DNA of 64,000 nt from assembly GCA_001898995.1 (NCBI GenBank), contig MKVZ01000006.1:178715-242714 (forward strand), in the 5' to 3' direction. This DNA comes from Rhizobiales bacterium 63-22 (GTDB lineage: Bacteria > Pseudomonadota > Alphaproteobacteria > Rhizobiales > Rhizobiaceae). The first letter of the stretch is position 1; the number at the start of each line of letters is the position of its first letter. The notes beneath the pieces were generated by a model. The model made no database searches and was not told the origin of the DNA. It worked only from the letters and a program-made list of their open reading frames with translations. This document shows, piece by piece, positions 26,471 through 35,724 of the stretch. The translations under genes were made by a program, and so were the position numbers.

Positions 26471-26601
26471 AGAGAACGTTCTTGCGGTTTGGAAAAAACG
26501 GTCCCTCACGGGCAACCCGGTCGTAAGGCGCGCCATTCGGTTTCACACAGCCGATACCCGCTCATTGCAGCGCTCTACACTTTCACAAAAGTCATAAGGT
26601 T

Positions 26602-26635
26602 CTGTCGCGAAACTGTCGTTCCCGCCCTCTATAAA
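26602..26635 (+). promoter_or_regulatory. PHO box and -10 box of the ugp operon
   Basis: CTGTCGC-GAAA-CTGTCGT (26602-26619) is a direct repeat with the 11-bp period of PhoB boxes; TATAAA (26630-26635) begins 10 bp later. A further half-like element TTTCACAAAAGTCAT (26581-26595) lies just upstream. Confidence 0.65.
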
Positions 26636-26664
26636 CGCCGCAGAGTTACGGAACGGAGACTGTC

Positions 26665-28017
26665 ATGCTCTTAAAACATTTCGCGCTTGTGGCTGTTGCT
26701 GCCGGATTTGCTTCGGCCGGCATCGTTGCCCCGGCCTCGGCCGAAAAGGTGAAGTTCGATTTCTGGTACGGCAATACGGGCGAGATCGCGCGCGTCGTCC
26801 AGAACATGTGCGACGATTTCAACAAGTCGCAGGACAAGTATGCGGTCCAGTGCACCAGTCAGGGCAGCTACGACGCCACATTGCAGAACACGATTGCGGC
26901 TTTCCGCGCGCAGAAGCAGCCGACGCTGGTGCAGATCTATGATATCGGCACGGCGACGATGATGCTTTCTGACGCCTATGTGCCCGCGACAAAGCTGATG
27001 GCCGATGCCGGATACAAGATCGACTGGAAGGATTTCTTCCCGGGCATCGCGCGCTATTACGCGACATCGAAGGGCGAGTTGCTGTCCTTCCCGTTCAATT
27101 CGTCGACCGCTGTGATGTATTGGAACAAGGATCTCCTGGGTAAGATCGGCAAGACCGAAGCCCCGAAGACCATCGAAGAGATGGGCAAGGACATGGCCGC
27201 GCTGAAGCAGGCTGGCGTGAGTTGCCCCTTCGCGATGGACATCAGCACCAACGAGAGCTGGCAGTTGATGGAAGAGTTCTCGGCGATGCACAATCAGCCG
27301 ATTTCGACGCTGAACAACGGTTATGACGGCCTCGGCGCGAAGCTGGAAGTCAACAAGACCCTGTTCGTCAAATATGCGACCGATCTGAAGAAGTGGTATG
27401 ACGATGGTCTGCTGGTTCTGAAGTCGCCCAAGGCAGGTCAGGGCTATGTGCAGGCATTCGCCGCCGGCGACTGTGCTTTCACGCTGTCCTCGATCGGCGA
27501 TGACGGCACGATCGCTTCGACCCAGAAGAAGGGCATGAACTGGGGCGTTGCGATGATGCCGGTTTATGCCGGCATCGAGCGCAAGAATACGCTGGTCGGC
27601 GGCGCGTCGATCTGGACGCTGAAGGGTCACAGCAAGGAAGAATATGCGGGTGCCGCAGCCTTCCTGAACTGGCTGCATGAGCCCAAGCAAGCGCTGTTCT
27701 GGTCGACGCACACCGGCTACATCCCGGTCACCAACTCCGGCTATCAGTACATGAAGGCACATGGCTTCTATGACAAGCAGCCCTACAAGGATCGCGCCGT
27801 TGCGATCGAAAGCCTGACTGCGTCGGAGCCGACCGATGTCACCCGCGGCATCCGTCTGGGCAACTTCACCGCGATCCGCAAGGATTTCTCGGATGAGATG
27901 CAGGCGATCTTCACCAACGCGACCACGGTTCAGGCCGGCCTCGACACGCTGGTGAAACGCGGCAACGAGTCGCTGGATCGTTTCGCCAAGACCTATCCGG
28001 GCAAGACCCTTCCGTAA
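26665..28017 (+). CDS. ugpB: sn-glycerol-3-phosphate ABC transporter, binding protein
   Basis: 450 residues with a signal peptide (ends PASA). It aligns with UgpB through FDFWYGNTGEIARVV, IAAFRAQKQPTLVQIYDIGTATMM, LLSFPFNSSTAVMYWNKDLL, LVGGASIWTLKGHSKEEYAG and HTGYIPVTNSGY. It binds glycerol-3-phosphate, and in many bacteria glycerophosphodiesters, in the periplasm. First gene of a five-gene unit; GGAGA before the ATG. The PHO box upstream fits the known phosphate-starvation control of ugp. Confidence 0.9.
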   Translation: MLLKHFALVAVAAGFASAGIVAPASAEKVKFDFWYGNTGEIARVVQNMCDDFNKSQDKYAVQCTSQGSYDATLQNTIAAFRAQKQPTLVQIYDIGTATMMLSDAYVPATKLMADAGYKIDWKDFFPGIARYYATSKGELLSFPFNSSTAVMYWNKDLLGKIGKTEAPKTIEEMGKDMAALKQAGVSCPFAMDISTNESWQLMEEFSAMHNQPISTLNNGYDGLGAKLEVNKTLFVKYATDLKKWYDDGLLVLKSPKAGQGYVQAFAAGDCAFTLSSIGDDGTIASTQKKGMNWGVAMMPVYAGIERKNTLVGGASIWTLKGHSKEEYAGAAAFLNWLHEPKQALFWSTHTGYIPVTNSGYQYMKAHGFYDKQPYKDRAVAIESLTASEPTDVTRGIRLGNFTAIRKDFSDEMQAIFTNATTVQAGLDTLVKRGNESLDRFAKTYPGKTLP

Positions 28018-28085
28018 ACCCGGCTTTGTGATGCCGCGGCCGGGGAGCCTTCGGGTCTCTCCGGTCGCCTCTTTCAGGATATCCG

Positions 28086-28970
28086 ATGGAACGGCGCGCC
28101 TATTTCCGCTCTCGCTGGCTCGGCATCGCTATGATCGTGCCGCAGCTTCTGTTGATCTTCACCTTTTTTTACTGGCCAGCGGGTCAGGCGCTGTACTGGG
28201 CCTTCACGTTGCAGCAGCCGTGGGGTGGCGGCAACGTCTGGGTCGGACTTGCGAATTTCAAGCAGATACTGGGCGATCCCGCCTATTGGTCGTCGGTGAG
28301 CCTCAGCCTCGTCTTCGCCTTCGCCTGTACGGCTCTCTCGCTTGGCTTCGCATTGATCCTTGCAATCCTGACCGACCGGCAGCTGCGCGGGTACCGCTTC
28401 TATCGCACGATCCTGATCTGGCCCTATGCCATCGCGGCTCCCGCGCTTGCGCTGGCCTTCCGGTTCATTCTGGCGCCGCAGGCGGGCTTCATCGCCTTCA
28501 TCAATCATATCTGGCCGGGCCTGTGGGACCCCACGATCGATGGCGCCGACGCCATGATCGCGATCGTTGTGGCCTTCTCGTGGAAATATGTCGGCTACTG
28601 TTTCATCTTCCTGCTCGCTGCGCTTCAGGCGATCCCCCGCTCGGTGATCGAGGCGGGGGTGATGGACGGGGCGACGGTTATGCGCCGCATCCGGGACATC
28701 CAGCTTCCGCTGTTGATGCCCACCGTCTTTTTCCTTCTGATCATCATGCTGACCGAAAGCTTCACCGACAGCTTCGGTATCGTCGACATCATGACAGGTG
28801 GCGGGCCGAACCGCGCCACCGAGCTGATGGTCTACAAGATCTACTTCGACGGCTTCAAAGGGCTCGATTATTCGGGGGCCGCCGCGCAGTCGATCATCCT
28901 CATGGTTCTCGTGATGCTGCTGACGGTCATTCAGTTCCGTTTCATCGAGCGCCGCGTGCACTACAAGTGA
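28086..28970 (+). CDS. ugpA: sn-glycerol-3-phosphate ABC transporter permease UgpA
   Basis: 294 residues, six membrane segments, starting MERRAYFRSRWLGIAMIVPQ. EAA loop: EAGVMDGATVMRRIRDIQLPLLMP (~residues 190-215), followed by SFTDSFGIVDIMTGGGPNRATELM, typical of UgpA. Pairs with UgpE encoded 20 bp downstream. The 68-bp gap after ugpB contains a GC-rich hairpin-prone stretch, which may favour higher ugpB expression. Confidence 0.92.
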   Translation: MERRAYFRSRWLGIAMIVPQLLLIFTFFYWPAGQALYWAFTLQQPWGGGNVWVGLANFKQILGDPAYWSSVSLSLVFAFACTALSLGFALILAILTDRQLRGYRFYRTILIWPYAIAAPALALAFRFILAPQAGFIAFINHIWPGLWDPTIDGADAMIAIVVAFSWKYVGYCFIFLLAALQAIPRSVIEAGVMDGATVMRRIRDIQLPLLMPTVFFLLIIMLTESFTDSFGIVDIMTGGGPNRATELMVYKIYFDGFKGLDYSGAAAQSIILMVLVMLLTVIQFRFIERRVHYK

Positions 28971-28990
28971 GGGCCAAGTGAGAGCACGTC

Positions 28991-29908
28991 ATGGTTGAAC
29001 GCAGCCGCCTTTTCGACATCTTCACGCAGGTCGTCCTGTTGCTGGGGTTTCTTGCCGCTCTTGGTCCGATAGCGCTTGTCGTGATCGCGGCCAGTCAGAA
29101 CCTGCAGGAGGTGAACACGGTGCCGATGCCGCTGCATCCGGGCAGCGATCTGTGGCACAATCTGACGCTCGCCTGGAGCCGGGCCAGACTGTCCACCGGC
29201 CTCGTCAACGGCATCGCTTTCGCGACTGCGGTCGCGGCAGGCAAAGTTGTCCTTTCGGCGATCTCGGCCTTCTCGATCGTCTTCTTCAACTACCGGGGCC
29301 GGATCGCGATTTTCTGGATCATCTTCGTGACGCTGATGCTGCCGCTCGAAGTGCGTATCGTGCCGACCTATGCCGTCGCCTCGAACGTGCTCGGCCCCTA
29401 TCAGGCGATCCTCGATCTGACCGGCATCACCGCGCTGATCAACTGGATCACCGGCATCCGCATTTCGATGGAATGGGGGATGCTGAACAGTCTGTCCGGT
29501 CTTACCCTGCCTCTGGTCGCCACCGTGACGGGCACCTTTCTTTACCGGCAGTTCTTCATGACGATCCCGAACGAGCTGGTGGAGGCATCGCGCATGGACG
29601 GATCGGGGCCCTTGCGCTTTTTCATCGAAGTGCTGTTGCCCCTGTCCAAATCGAATATGGCGGCCTTGTTCACCATCATGTTCATCTGGGCGTGGAACCA
29701 GTATCTGTGGCCGCTTCTTGTGACCACCGATCCCGATCACGCGGTTGCGGTGACCAATCTCAAATATCTGATCCCCGACGGCGAAGGCGGGCCGCCCGAA
29801 TGGAACGTGGCCATGGCCGGCACGCTGATCGTGTTGCTGCCGCCACTTGTCGTCGTCATCGTGATGCAGCGCTGGTTCGTGCGCGGCCTCGTTGCCACCG
29901 AGAAATGA
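28991..29908 (+). CDS. ugpE: sn-glycerol-3-phosphate ABC transporter permease UgpE
   Basis: 305 residues, six membrane segments. EAA loop [26 protein letters not shown] (~residues 195-220); [11 protein letters not shown] and [17 protein letters not shown] are UgpE-like. The start is ATG 28991. Eight bases separate its stop from the ugpC ATG. Confidence 0.92.
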   Translation: MVERSRLFDIFTQVVLLLGFLAALGPIALVVIAASQNLQEVNTVPMPLHPGSDLWHNLTLAWSRARLSTGLVNGIAFATAVAAGKVVLSAISAFSIVFFNYRGRIAIFWIIFVTLMLPLEVRIVPTYAVASNVLGPYQAILDLTGITALINWITGIRISMEWGMLNSLSGLTLPLVATVTGTFLYRQFFMTIPNELVEASRMDGSGPLRFFIEVLLPLSKSNMAALFTIMFIWAWNQYLWPLLVTTDPDHAVAVTNLKYLIPDGEGGPPEWNVAMAGTLIVLLPPLVVVIVMQRWFVRGLVATEK

Positions 29909-29916
29909 GGGTCCCC

Positions 29917-31017
29917 ATGTCGCAAATCACCATTCAGGCCGTGCGTAAGAGTTACAACGCCAGGACGACTGTCGTGCACGGGATCGACCTCGATATCGCA
30001 TCGGGCGACTTCGTGGTGATTCTTGGTCCGTCGGGCTGCGGGAAATCGACGCTTCTGCGGATGATCGCGGGGCTTGAGGAAATCACCGAGGGCACGATCT
30101 CGATCGGTGGCACCGTCGTCAACAGGCTGGAGCCCCGCGAACGCGGCTGCGCGATGGTGTTTCAGAACTATGCCCTCTATCCGCATATGACGGTGGCCCA
30201 GAACATTGGCTACGCTCTCAAGGTCGCCGGCATGAAAAAGGCCGAGCGCGAGGAAAAGGTGCTGGCCACGGCGAAGGCGCTGGAGCTGGAGCACCTGCTT
30301 GCGCGGCGTCCCGCCGAATTGTCGGGCGGTCAGCGCCAGCGCGTCGCGATGGGGCGGGCGATGATCCGCGAGCCGGGCGTGTTCCTGTTCGACGAGCCGT
30401 TGTCGAACCTCGATGCCAAGCTGCGCGTGCAGATGCGCGCCGAGATCCGGCGCTTGCATCGGCGCCTCGGTACGACCTCGGTTTTCGTGACGCACGATCA
30501 GGTCGAGGCGATGACTCTTGCCGACAGGATGGTGGTGATGAATGCGGGCCGGATCGAGCAATATGGAACCCCATCCGAGATATACGATCAGCCGGCCTCG
30601 GCCTTTGTCGCAGGGTTCGTCGGCTCGCCGCCGATGAACCTGTTCTCCGGTGTGGTCGGCGCCGGTCATGTCACGACGTTGGGTGGCCTGTCATTTGCCG
30701 TCCGGCCCGGTGCGGCCGAGGACAGACTTGTCACGGTCGGCGTCCGCCCGGAAATGATCACGCTTTGCCCCGCAGACACGGCCGGGGCCGCCGTCGGAAC
30801 CGTCGATTTCATAGAAGAGCTGGGGGCGGGCCGCGTGGTCTATACGCAGATCGATGAAGCATCGGTCGCGGTTCTGACATCCGAACGCACGGAGCTGCAA
30901 CCCGGAGACCGGGTCGGCCTGAAGATTGCGGCACGCGATCTGCACTTCTTCGATATCGAACACGGCCGCCGTCTCGCATCTTCCTTTCATACCGCTGCCG
31001 CACCCGTCCCCGCCTGA
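29917..31017 (+). CDS. ugpC: sn-glycerol-3-phosphate ABC transporter ATPase UgpC
   Basis: 366 residues: Walker [10 protein letters not shown], signature [15 protein letters not shown], Walker [13 protein letters not shown], switch His in [16 protein letters not shown], then a TOBE/MalK-type C-terminal domain (~240-366) with [15 protein letters not shown] 29917 is chosen from a longer frame because [13 protein letters not shown] starts the domain and TGAGGG precedes it. Energises UgpA-UgpE. Confidence 0.93.
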   Translation: MSQITIQAVRKSYNARTTVVHGIDLDIASGDFVVILGPSGCGKSTLLRMIAGLEEITEGTISIGGTVVNRLEPRERGCAMVFQNYALYPHMTVAQNIGYALKVAGMKKAEREEKVLATAKALELEHLLARRPAELSGGQRQRVAMGRAMIREPGVFLFDEPLSNLDAKLRVQMRAEIRRLHRRLGTTSVFVTHDQVEAMTLADRMVVMNAGRIEQYGTPSEIYDQPASAFVAGFVGSPPMNLFSGVVGAGHVTTLGGLSFAVRPGAAEDRLVTVGVRPEMITLCPADTAGAAVGTVDFIEELGAGRVVYTQIDEASVAVLTSERTELQPGDRVGLKIAARDLHFFDIEHGRRLASSFHTAAAPVPA

Positions 31018-31042
31018 ACGGAACAAGACGCCGGACCTTGTC

Positions 31043-32059
31043 ATGACCCAGACCCTTTTCACCGAGACCCACACGGTTCTGACGCCGGTTTCACAAGAGG
31101 ACCGCCGTGCTCTTGGCGCATTGCCCCGCACCGCACAGGAGCATGATGCCGCACTCGCTGCGACTCCCTGCATGACGCAGGTGCGTGTCGGCGGAACCGC
31201 GGCTCATAACTTTCTTGCTTTCCCGCTGACGGTAGCCGCCTGGAATCTGGAACGTTGCCTTTTCCCCGAAGACAGCGCCGCGATGCTGGCCCGCGAAGGG
31301 GCGAGCCTCGTCCTTCTGTCAGAGATGGACAACGGCATGGCGCGGACGGCGCAACGCGATACGACCGGGGTGATCGCAGCCCAACTGGGCATGAGCTTTG
31401 CCTATGGGGTCGAATTTCTGGAGCTGTCGCTGGGTGGGGCGATCGAGAAGGCACGCGCTACCGATCCGGAAAATGTGCTTGGGCATCATGGCAATGCGGT
31501 GCTGGCCACGGTCCCACTGGAACGGCCCGTGCTGATCCGGCTGGACCGTGATGACCGCTGGTTCCGGTTCGATCCGGCGGGTGAGCAGGACCGGATCGGA
31601 GGGCGTGTCGCGATCGCGGCCCGTGTGCAAACCGAAGCCGGGCCGATCCTTGCCGTCTCGACACACCTCGAAAGCAATGCACTCGAGGATTTCCGGGCCG
31701 GACAGATGACGGCTCTGCTGGACGCGATCGATACTCTGGCGGGCGATATGCCCGTGATACTGGGCGGCGACATGAACACCGGCAACAAGATGCCGGATGC
31801 GGACTGGCGTACCGAGACGCTGTTTGGTCTGGCGCAGGATCGCGGCTACGAGATACATGGCGGCGAGGCTGAGGCTTTCACGACACGGCCGAGCCTGATC
31901 ACCACCGCGCCGCCGCGCCGGATGAAGCTTGACTGGTTCTTCATCCGTGGGATGGATGTGGCCGGGAGCCGCATCGTTCCGGCGCTGCGCGACGACGGCA
32001 CGCCATTGTCCGATCATGAGCTGATGATCTGCGAAATCCGTGGGCCATACCGAACCTGA
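31043..32059 (+). CDS. endonuclease/exonuclease/phosphatase-family hydrolase linked to ugp
   Basis: 338 residues of the EEP fold. Catalytic motifs in order: TVAAWNLER (metal Asn), LLSEMDNGM (Glu), HHGNAVL, STHLESNAL (His), ILGGDMNTG (Asp/Asn), RMKLDWFFI and LSDHELMICEI (final Asp/His pair). No signal peptide, so cytosolic. It sits 25 bp after ugpC, the place where many bacteria have the glycerophosphodiesterase UgpQ, and no GlpQ/UgpQ gene is present here. A phosphodiesterase acting on imported glycerophosphodiesters is my inference; the family also includes nucleases and sphingomyelinases. Start ATG 31043; the upstream frame overlaps ugpC. Confidence 0.8.
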   Translation: MTQTLFTETHTVLTPVSQEDRRALGALPRTAQEHDAALAATPCMTQVRVGGTAAHNFLAFPLTVAAWNLERCLFPEDSAAMLAREGASLVLLSEMDNGMARTAQRDTTGVIAAQLGMSFAYGVEFLELSLGGAIEKARATDPENVLGHHGNAVLATVPLERPVLIRLDRDDRWFRFDPAGEQDRIGGRVAIAARVQTEAGPILAVSTHLESNALEDFRAGQMTALLDAIDTLAGDMPVILGGDMNTGNKMPDADWRTETLFGLAQDRGYEIHGGEAEAFTTRPSLITTAPPRRMKLDWFFIRGMDVAGSRIVPALRDDGTPLSDHELMICEIRGPYRT

Positions 32060-32402
32060 AATCACGGCATTCACGGTATCATGCCGCAATGCGGAGCCAT
32101 GTCACGTACGGCGAACAGCATAATGATGTAGCGTAGTTCGCGCGGATAGGCGCGGCCTAACGAGAGCGCAGCCGTAGCCTGACTCGGAGTGTGTGCATTG
32201 CGCGCCCTGGCAGTGGATTTCATCGATCCGGCGGGCATTCGCCATGGCAAGGAAATCGGCGTTGGCGCAGCCCCGCCATATCTCTCCGTGTCATGCGGTT
32301 CCAATCCAGATATGAAAACCACGGTCGATCCCCGGCGCCTGAATGGTTAGCAAAAGCCGATCATGTGGCATTCAGATCGGCCCTGGCGTCATAATTCTAT
32401 GC
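32060..32402. other. Non-coding stretch between ugp and inositol operons
   Basis: About 340 bp. A leftward frame (32071-32322) and short forward frames exist but lack ribosome sites and resemble nothing known. It marks the boundary between the phosphate-linked and inositol loci. Confidence 0.35.
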
Positions 32403-32434
32403 TTGACACATAATCCATTGCAGCGATAATTGCA
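32403..32434 (+). promoter_or_regulatory. Promoter of the forward inositol operon with RpiR-type operator
   Basis: TTGACA (32403-32408), 16-nt spacer, GATAAT (32425-32430). TGCAGC-GATA-ATTGCA (32419-32434) matches 10 of 12 arm bases of the operator TGCAAT-N4-ATTGCA found perfectly at 41949 and 47425 and covers the -10 box. More TTGCA/TGCAA halves follow to 32455. Confidence 0.65.
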
Positions 32435-32505
32435 AAAATTGGCAATATGCAATAAATAGTGTGTAACAAGGCGCTGCCAATGACGTCTCAAGGAGGAGGA
32501 ATTCA

Positions 32506-33465
32506 ATGCGATCTCATATAAAAAAGTCCCGTCTTGCCCTTTCTGTCGGGGTGATGCTTGGTGTGGCAGCGGTCATGGGTGCCGGGAGCGCCAGCGCGGC
32601 TGAAAAGCACTTCACATTCGCGATGATCACCCATGCCCAACCCGGTGATACGTTCTGGGATATTATCCGCAAGGGCGCCGAGGCGGCGGCCAAGAAGGAC
32701 AATGTGAAGCTGATCTATCTTTCCAATCAGGATGCGACGAAAGAGGCCCAGCTCATTACCAATGTGACGCAACAGAAGGTGGACGGCATTGCACTGACGC
32801 TGGCATTCCCGGATGCCGAGGGACCGAGCATCAAGGCCGCGCAGGCCGCGGGTATTCCGGTCGTCGGTTTCAATGCCGGCAGCGACGACTGGAAGAAGCA
32901 CAATCTGCTGATGTATGTCGGCCAGGATGAAAGCATCGCCGGCAACGCCGTGGGCGAAAAGCTCAACGCCGAAGGGGCCAAGAACATCGTCTGCGTCGAC
33001 CAGCAGCAGGGTGCCGTTCAGCTTGAGGAACGCTGCGACGGCATCAAGAAGACGTTCAAGGGCAAGTTTCAGGTTCTCTATCTGACCGGCTACGACATGC
33101 CTACCGTCCGCGCGCGCGTGCAGGCGAAACTGCAGCAGGATCCCACCATAGATTATATCGTGACGCTCGGCGCGCCGTTCGCCCCGACGGTCGCCGATTC
33201 GATAAAGGCCGCGGGAAGCAAGGCGAAAATCGGCACCTTCGATCTCACGCCGGAGACGGTGGGCCTTATCAAGTCGGGAGCGGTGCAATGGGCCGTCGAC
33301 CAGCAGCCCTATGTGGAGGGATATGAGGCCGTGGACCTGCTGTGGCTCTACAAGACCAACGGCGACACGCTCGGCGGCGGTGGCCCGGTGCTGACGGGGC
33401 CGGCCTTCGTGACGAAGGACAATATCGACGCGGTGGCCGCATTCGCCAAGAACGGTACCCGCTGA
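32506..33465 (+). CDS. sugar/inositol ABC transporter substrate-binding protein (RbsB/MocB-like)
   Basis: 319 residues; signal peptide ending ASAA. Type 1 periplasmic binding fold: FTFAMITHAQPGDTFWDIIRKGAEAAAKK, IALTLAFPDAEGPSIKAAQAAGIPVVGFNAG, and FDLTPETVGLIKSGAVQWAVDQQPYVEGYEAVD. AAGGAGGAGG precedes the ATG. The family covers ribose, fructose, inositol and the rhizopine-binding protein MocB. The surrounding iol and moc genes point to an inositol or an inositol derivative as ligand; which one cannot be read from sequence. Confidence 0.88.
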   Translation: MRSHIKKSRLALSVGVMLGVAAVMGAGSASAAEKHFTFAMITHAQPGDTFWDIIRKGAEAAAKKDNVKLIYLSNQDATKEAQLITNVTQQKVDGIALTLAFPDAEGPSIKAAQAAGIPVVGFNAGSDDWKKHNLLMYVGQDESIAGNAVGEKLNAEGAKNIVCVDQQQGAVQLEERCDGIKKTFKGKFQVLYLTGYDMPTVRARVQAKLQQDPTIDYIVTLGAPFAPTVADSIKAAGSKAKIGTFDLTPETVGLIKSGAVQWAVDQQPYVEGYEAVDLLWLYKTNGDTLGGGGPVLTGPAFVTKDNIDAVAAFAKNGTR

Positions 33466-33475
33466 GGCCTCCGCG

Positions 33476-33549
33476 CGGCGGAACGCATCCCGCATTCATA
33501 TTCGGCCGGGTTTCGTGCCGGACGGATAGCGAAACCGGGCGTTCCGCCG
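33476..33549 (+). repeat. Nested inverted repeat between binding-protein and permease genes
   Basis: GGCGGAACGC (33477-33486) pairs perfectly with GCGTTCCGCC (33539-33548) and encloses a second, nearly perfect pair (CCGGGTTTCG with CGAAACCGGG). No T-run follows, so this looks like an mRNA-stabilising hairpin that keeps binding-protein mRNA in excess, common in ABC operons. Confidence 0.6.
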
Positions 33550-33693
33550 AACGGTCTCCCCGGGACCTTGACGGTCCGCCGCCGATGTTCCCGCCGGCGA
33601 GGAAGCGGCTTCGTGGCTCATCCACGTTCCGACTGAAAAGCTGCCCGCGAACGGGTCCGTTACGTCAATAATACAAGGGAGGATGACGCGAGG

Positions 33694-34740
33694 ATGACGT
33701 CTCAAAATGTCGATCTGTCGATTTCGAAGCCGGCGGGGCCATCGCGGCCTTTATGGAAAAGACTGCTGAGGCGGCCGGAATCCGGGGCGCTTATCGGCGC
33801 GTTGCTGGTTTTCGTGTTCTTCTGCGTGGTGGCGCCGCCCTTCCGGCAATTGGCCGCCTTCACCACCGTTCTCTACCAGTCGGCGACGATCGGCATTCCG
33901 GCCGTCGCGGTGTCGATGCTCATGATCGGCGGCGAGTTCGATCTGTCGGCCGGCGTCGGGGTGACCGCGTCGAGCCTTGCGGCGGCGATCTTCGCCACGC
34001 ATGTCGTGCACGATCTCTGGCTCGGCGTGGCATTCGCGCTGGTCCTGTCGCTGGCCATCGGCGCGCTGAACGGATATCTGCTGATATGCACGAAGCTTCC
34101 GAGCTTTCTCGTGACGCTCGGCACCTTCCTGATGCTTCAGGGCCTCAACATCGCGATCACCAAGCTCGTCACCGGCAATGTCGCCACGGACGACATCAGC
34201 GCCATGCCCGGCTTCCATACCGGAGAGGCGATCTTTGCCTATAATTTCCAGATCGGCAACGTGCAGATCAGCGTCGCGATCATCTACTGGTTCATCTTCG
34301 TGGCGCTCGGCACATGGGTGCTGCTGCGGACGCAGGTCGGAAACTGGATTTTCGCCGTGGGCGGGCAGGGCGACAGCGCGCGCGCCGTCGGCGTGCCGGT
34401 AAAGCGCGTGAAGATCGGCCTGTTCATGCTGGTCGGCTTCGGCTGCTGGTTCCTCGCCATGCACCTGCTGTTCGCCTACAACACCGTGCAGTCCGGCGCG
34501 GGCATCGGCAACGAACTTCTTTACATCGCGGCGTCGGTGGTCGGCGGCTGCCTGCTGACCGGGGGCTATGGGTCGGCTGTCGGTTCGGCCCTCGGCGCCT
34601 TCATCTTCGGCATGACCACGGAAGGCGTCGTCTATGCCGACTGGGACCCCGACTGGTTCCAGTTCTTCGTCGGCGCGATGCTGTTGCTGGCGACCGTCGT
34701 CAATACCTGGATCCGGGCACGAGCCAGCACTGGAAGATAA
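33694..34740 (+). CDS. sugar/inositol ABC transporter permease (RbsC/FrcC class)
   Basis: 348 residues with 8-10 membrane helices. Typical CUT2 permease text: IGIPAVAVSMLMIGGEFDLSAGVG, SFLVTLGTFLMLQGLNIAI, FAVGGQGDSARAVGVPVKRVK and SVVGGCLLTGGYGSAVGSALGAFIFG. GGGAGG lies a few bases upstream of the ATG. One base separates its stop from the ATPase start. Confidence 0.92.
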   Translation: MTSQNVDLSISKPAGPSRPLWKRLLRRPESGALIGALLVFVFFCVVAPPFRQLAAFTTVLYQSATIGIPAVAVSMLMIGGEFDLSAGVGVTASSLAAAIFATHVVHDLWLGVAFALVLSLAIGALNGYLLICTKLPSFLVTLGTFLMLQGLNIAITKLVTGNVATDDISAMPGFHTGEAIFAYNFQIGNVQISVAIIYWFIFVALGTWVLLRTQVGNWIFAVGGQGDSARAVGVPVKRVKIGLFMLVGFGCWFLAMHLLFAYNTVQSGAGIGNELLYIAASVVGGCLLTGGYGSAVGSALGAFIFGMTTEGVVYADWDPDWFQFFVGAMLLLATVVNTWIRARASTGR

Positions 34741-34741
34741 G

Positions 34742-35560
34742 ATGTCACAGACAGAAACTCCCCCGATCATCGAACTGAAAAATATCGGCAAGAGCTATGC
34801 CAACATTCAGGCGCTCAAGGATGTCAGCCTCAAGGTTCGGCAAGGCGAAGTGACCTGTATACTCGGTGACAATGGTGCCGGTAAATCGACGCTGATCAGC
34901 GTCATCTCCGGCCTCGTCCGGCACGACAAGGGCGACTACCTGGTCGACGGCAAGGAAGTACATTTCGGTTCGCCCCGGGAAGCTCTCGATCGTGGTATTG
35001 CCACAGTCTATCAGACGCTTGCGCTGGTGCCGCTGTTACCGGTATGGCGCAACTTCTTCCTCGGGTCGGAGATCGTGCGCGGCGTCGGGCCGTTGCGGCG
35101 GCTTGACGTCGCGACGATGTTGCAGCAGACGCGTTCCGCGCTCGACCGGATGGGCATCAAGCTCAATGATCTGGAACAGCCGGTCGGAACCCTGTCGGGT
35201 GGCCAGCGGCAGGTCGTTGCCATCGCCAGAGCGATTCATTTCGGTGCCCGCGTGCTGATTCTCGATGAGCCTACGGCTGCGCTCGGTGTGACGCAATCGG
35301 GTCTTGTGCTGCGCTATATCGCTGCCGCCGCCCGCGAACAGGGGATCGGTGTGATCTTCATCACCCACAACCCTCACCATGCCTATATGGTGGGCAATCA
35401 CTTTCTGGTCCTTGCGCGCGGCACCGTCGAACTCGACGTCGCACGCGAGGATCTCAGCCTGGAGAACCTGATGTTCCATATGTCGGGCGGGCAAGGCCTC
35501 GCTATGCTGGAACACGAATTGCAGAGTCAGGGCGTCACTCCCGTTTCCGTGACACGATGA
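34742..35560 (+). CDS. sugar/inositol ABC transporter ATPase, single-domain (FrcA-like)
   Basis: 272 residues with one nucleotide-binding domain: Walker A GDNGAGKST, signature LSGGQRQVVAIARAI, Walker B LILDEPTAALG, switch His in FITHNPHH. Most CUT2 importers use a ~500-residue double-domain ATPase; this short FrcA-type form must dimerise. The D-loop reads ALGV instead of ALD. The start is ATG 34742 (MSQTETPPI), overlapping nothing. Confidence 0.92.
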   Translation: MSQTETPPIIELKNIGKSYANIQALKDVSLKVRQGEVTCILGDNGAGKSTLISVISGLVRHDKGDYLVDGKEVHFGSPREALDRGIATVYQTLALVPLLPVWRNFFLGSEIVRGVGPLRRLDVATMLQQTRSALDRMGIKLNDLEQPVGTLSGGQRQVVAIARAIHFGARVLILDEPTAALGVTQSGLVLRYIAAAAREQGIGVIFITHNPHHAYMVGNHFLVLARGTVELDVAREDLSLENLMFHMSGGQGLAMLEHELQSQGVTPVSVTR

Positions 35561-35724
35561 CCCGCGTAATTATCCTCGTCGTGGCAGTTGCGGACTTTAC
35601 GGTCATGCGGATGCGGCTCCCTCCGGGCATGGGCGCGCATCGTCAAAGGAAATTTTGAACGATACAAGGGATGAAGACGCCGGTCCGCTTTTGCGCTGCC
35701 GTTTTCGTAAGAGAGAGTCACACC

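Noticed and set aside
32071..32322. 83-codon minus-strand frame in the ugp-iol gap
   Set aside because: Could be decayed coding sequence, but no family recognised and no ribosome site; left as non-coding.
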